Below are positions 52,123 through 53,798 of a DNA stretch of 53,798 nt, in pieces. The position numbers and the translations under genes are program-made. The number at the start of each line of letters is the position of its first letter. The first letter of the stretch is position 1. This DNA is from Glaesserella sp041814905 (GTDB lineage Bacteria > Pseudomonadota > Gammaproteobacteria > Enterobacterales > Pasteurellaceae): assembly GCF_041814905.1 (NCBI RefSeq), contig NZ_JBGXYA010000063.1, forward strand, positions 1 to 53,798, read 5' to 3'. A model generated the notes under the pieces. That model was not told the origin of the DNA and ran no database searches. It worked only from the letters and a program-made list of their open reading frames with translations.

Positions 52123-53309
52123 TGTGCCCCCCCATTTAAAATTTTATCTACCGTGAAAATATCTTTATCGCCCCTGCCCGACAAATTAACGACTAACAAC
52201 TGCTCTTTATCAGGGTTTTGTCGAATTAATTTCAGCGCATAAGCCAAGGCGTGCGAAGATTCCAACGCAGGAATAATCCCTTCGTTACGGGCTAATAATT
52301 GGAAAGCATCGAGCGCCTCTTGGTCAGTAATTGACACATAATTCGCTCGACCAATCGCATTGAGATGTGCGTGTTGCGGACCGACGGAAGGGAAATCCAA
52401 CCCTGCCGAAATCGAATACGACTCTTCAATCTGCCCATCTTTGTCTTGCATAATCGGGGATTTCATACCGAAATAGATGCCGACAGAACCATGTTTTAAC
52501 GGTGCACCGTGTTCGCCCGTTTCAATTCCTTTACCTGCGGGTTCCACGCCAATCAGCTTGACATTCTCTTCCGCAATAAAATCGGTAAACATACCAATCG
52601 CATTTGAACCGCCACCAACTGCCGCAATCACTGCATCCGGTAAACGCCCTTCTTTTTCTAAGATTTGACGTTTAGTTTCTTCACCAATCATTTTCTGAAA
52701 CTCACGAACAATAGTTGGGAACGGATGTGGTCCTGCGGCAGTTCCAAGCAAATAATGCGTGGTTTCATAGTTTGCTGCCCAATCTCGCATTGCTTCACAA
52801 CACGCATCTTTTAAAGAACACGAGCCTTTCTCGACCGGAACCACTTCCGCCCCCATTAAACGCATACGGAACACATTCGGCGATTGGCGTTCTACATCCT
52901 TCGCCCCCATATACACCACACAAGGCATATCTAACATGGCACAGGCAAGTGCCGTTGCTACACCATGTTGTCCTGCGCCTGTTTCTGCAATAATACGGGT
53001 TTTGCCCATTCGTTTTGCCAATAAAATTTGTCCTAACACTTGGTTAGTTTTATGTGCGCCACCGTGTAGCAAATCTTCCCGCTTTAAATAGAGTTTGGTT
53101 TTTGAGCCTTTGGTCAAGTTACGACATAACGTCAATGCCGTCGGACGACCTGCGTAGTTTTTGAGTAAGTCGGTAAATTCTTTTTGAAATTCAGGATCTT
53201 GCCGTGCATCGACAAAGGCTTGTTCAAGCTGTTTCAACACTGGCACAAGAATTTCGGGTACATACATACCGCCAAATTCGCCAAAGTAGGGATTAAGAAG
53301 TGTAGTCAT
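52119..53309 (-). CDS. trpB: Tryptophan synthase beta chain
   Basis: TrpB is the PLP enzyme that condenses indole with serine to give tryptophan. The 396-residue protein has the PLP lysine in LLHGGAHKTNQVLGQ (about 87), AETGAGQHGVATALA (about 109-123) and the glycine-rich phosphate cup AVGGGSNAIGMF (about 232-243). It is the first gene of a two-gene trpBA unit; the other trp genes are not in the window. A TrpR-type operator lies 45 bases upstream. Confidence 0.98.
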   Translation of the reverse strand: MTTLLNPYFGEFGGMYVPEILVPVLKQLEQAFVDARQDPEFQKEFTDLLKNYAGRPTALTLCRNLTKGSKTKLYLKREDLLHGGAHKTNQVLGQILLAKRMGKTRIIAETGAGQHGVATALACAMLDMPCVVYMGAKDVERQSPNVFRMRLMGAEVVPVEKGSCSLKDACCEAMRDWAANYETTHYLLGTAAGPHPFPTIVREFQKMIGEETKRQILEKEGRLPDAVIAAVGGGSNAIGMFTDFIAEENVKLIGVEPAGKGIETGEHGAPLKHGSVGIYFGMKSPIMQDKDGQIEESYSISAGLDFPSVGPQHAHLNAIGRANYVSITDQEALDAFQLLARNEGIIPALESSHALAYALKLIRQNPDKEQLLVVNLSGRGDKDIFTVDKILNGGAQ

Positions 53310-53353
53310 ATTGCTTCCTTGATAAATTCAAAATCAGTCAAAGTGCTCGAAGT

Positions 53354-53371
53354 GTACTATTAAACTAGTAC
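53354..53371. promoter_or_regulatory. TrpR operator upstream of trpBA
   Basis: On the minus strand GTACTAGTTTAATAGTAC matches 16 of 18 bases of the E. coli-type TrpR box GTACTAGTTAACTAGTAC. It is the only such palindrome seen here and sits in the promoter region of trpB. Confidence 0.85.
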
Positions 53372-53405
53372 AAAAGAAAGCGGAATGTAGAATTTTTTGT
53401 GAAAG

Positions 53406-53434
53406 TGACCGCTTGTTTTGATAGCAAGCGGTCA
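53406..53434. repeat. Closely spaced inverted pair of uptake signal sequences
   Basis: TGACCGCTTG (53406-53415) and CAAGCGGTCA (53425-53434) are perfect arms with a 9-base loop, upstream of the trpB promoter. It may terminate transcripts arriving from ydfG. Confidence 0.7.
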
Positions 53435-53468
53435 GATTTGAAGGATTTTTTGCAAATAGGATTAACTC

Positions 53469-53545
53469 TGATGGCGCACGTTTTCAACGTGTGCCGCATG
53501 CTTCTTATACTCATGATAGGCACTCGTTACAAACGAGCGCCATCA
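53469..53545. repeat. Two-hairpin palindromic element (REP/BIME-like)
   Basis: Hairpin one is GGCGCACGTT-TTC-AACGTGTGCC (53473-53495); hairpin two is GGCACTCGTT-ACA-AACGAGCGCC (53519-53541). The two are similar to each other in inverted arrangement, and the outermost TGATGGCGC/GCGCCATCA (53469-53477, 53537-53545) also pair perfectly. It lies between the ydfG stop and trpB. Confidence 0.75.
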
Positions 53546-53557
53546 TTTTTACAAAAA

Positions 53558-53798
53558 CTAACCTTTTACTACCGACAAAGGTGCAAAGCTTTGTGCCACC
53601 GGCATCACTTCAATACGATTAATATTGACATGTGGCGGTTGTTGATTAAGCCACAGCACAATATCGGCAATATCCTCAGGCTTCACATATTGTACGTTTT
53701 CGTACACTTTTGCCGCTTTATCATCATCACCTTTAAAACGCACATTAGAGAACTCCGTACCACCGCATAAGCCCGGCTCAACATTGCTGACTCGAATC
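53558..53798 (-). CDS. ydfG: NADP-dependent 3-hydroxy acid dehydrogenase YdfG, partial (5' end outside window)
   Basis: The frame is open from the right edge to the stop at 53558, giving about 79 C-terminal residues. They read IRVSNVEPGLCGGTEFSNVRFKGDDDKA and then HVNINRIEVMPVAQSF, closely resembling the C-terminus of E. coli YdfG, a short-chain dehydrogenase that oxidises L-allo-threonine and serine and reduces malonic semialdehyde. The VEPGL-GGTEF segment is the cofactor-flanking loop after the catalytic Tyr-Lys pair, which lies outside the window. An internal GTG at 53743 could be mistaken for a start. Confidence 0.93.
   Translation of the reverse strand, partial: IRVSNVEPGLCGGTEFSNVRFKGDDDKAAKVYENVQYVKPEDIADIVLWLNQQPPHVNINRIEVMPVAQSFAPLSVVKG

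Overview
The window looks like a chromosome segment from the Pasteurellaceae, in the clade that uses the 'Apl-type' uptake signal sequence (9-mer ACAAGCGGT). This 9-mer or its complement recurs throughout, often as head-to-head pairs between genes. Gene content and moderately AT-rich codon use agree. A Wza/Wzb/Wzc polysaccharide locus ending next to iscR matches what I remember of capsule loci in Glaesserella (Haemophilus) parasuis. That species is my best guess, held at moderate confidence.

Layout. 1-3.2 kb: a partial YccA/BI-1 membrane protein and clpB, with a sigma32-like promoter. 3.4-7.7 kb: a small exported protein, a WaaE/LgtF-like LPS core glycosyltransferase, yhbY, pgpB, nagK, gloB. 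7.8-16.4 kb: the envelope operon uppS-cdsA-rseP-bamA-skp-lpxD-fabZ-lpxA, which supplies the lipid carrier, phospholipid precursors, outer-membrane protein assembly and lipid A; lpxB does not follow lpxA. 16.4-19.4 kb: a GT9 heptosyltransferase-like gene, argG, and a small protein resembling only the N-terminal domain of MalQ. 19.5-20.4 kb: a YgaP-like rhodanese and a YgaV-like ArsR repressor behind a strong inverted-repeat operator. 20.5-27.5 kb (minus strand): the full iscRSUA-hscBA-fdx-iscX operon, with a GNAT gene and a DUF2625 gene inserted between hscB and hscA, GC-rich REP-like hairpins between its genes, and an IscR-type promoter.

27.6-45.4 kb (minus strand): an 18-kb Wzx/Wzy-dependent capsule or exopolysaccharide operon. 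Read 5' to 3' it is: nucleotide-sugar 6-dehydrogenase, two GT4s, Wzx, GT4, Wzy, GT4, phosphoglycosyl transferase, ATP-grasp enzyme, HAD hydrolase, aminotransferase, 4,6-dehydratase, wza, wzb, wzc. The dehydratase/aminotransferase/PGT trio resembles WbgZ/WbgX/WbgY and lacks an acetyltransferase, so a 4-amino-2,4,6-trideoxyhexose (AATGal type) is a reasonable prediction for the first sugar. The ATP-grasp/HAD pair sitting inside this trio is the least explained part of the window.

45.4-53.8 kb: a 694-bp AT-rich leader region; a YfcZ-like gene divergent from a FadL/OmpP1 porin; ogt; metC; a GhxP-like purine permease behind a perfect PurR box; trpBA behind a TrpR operator; a two-hairpin repeat element; and the 3' end of ydfG.
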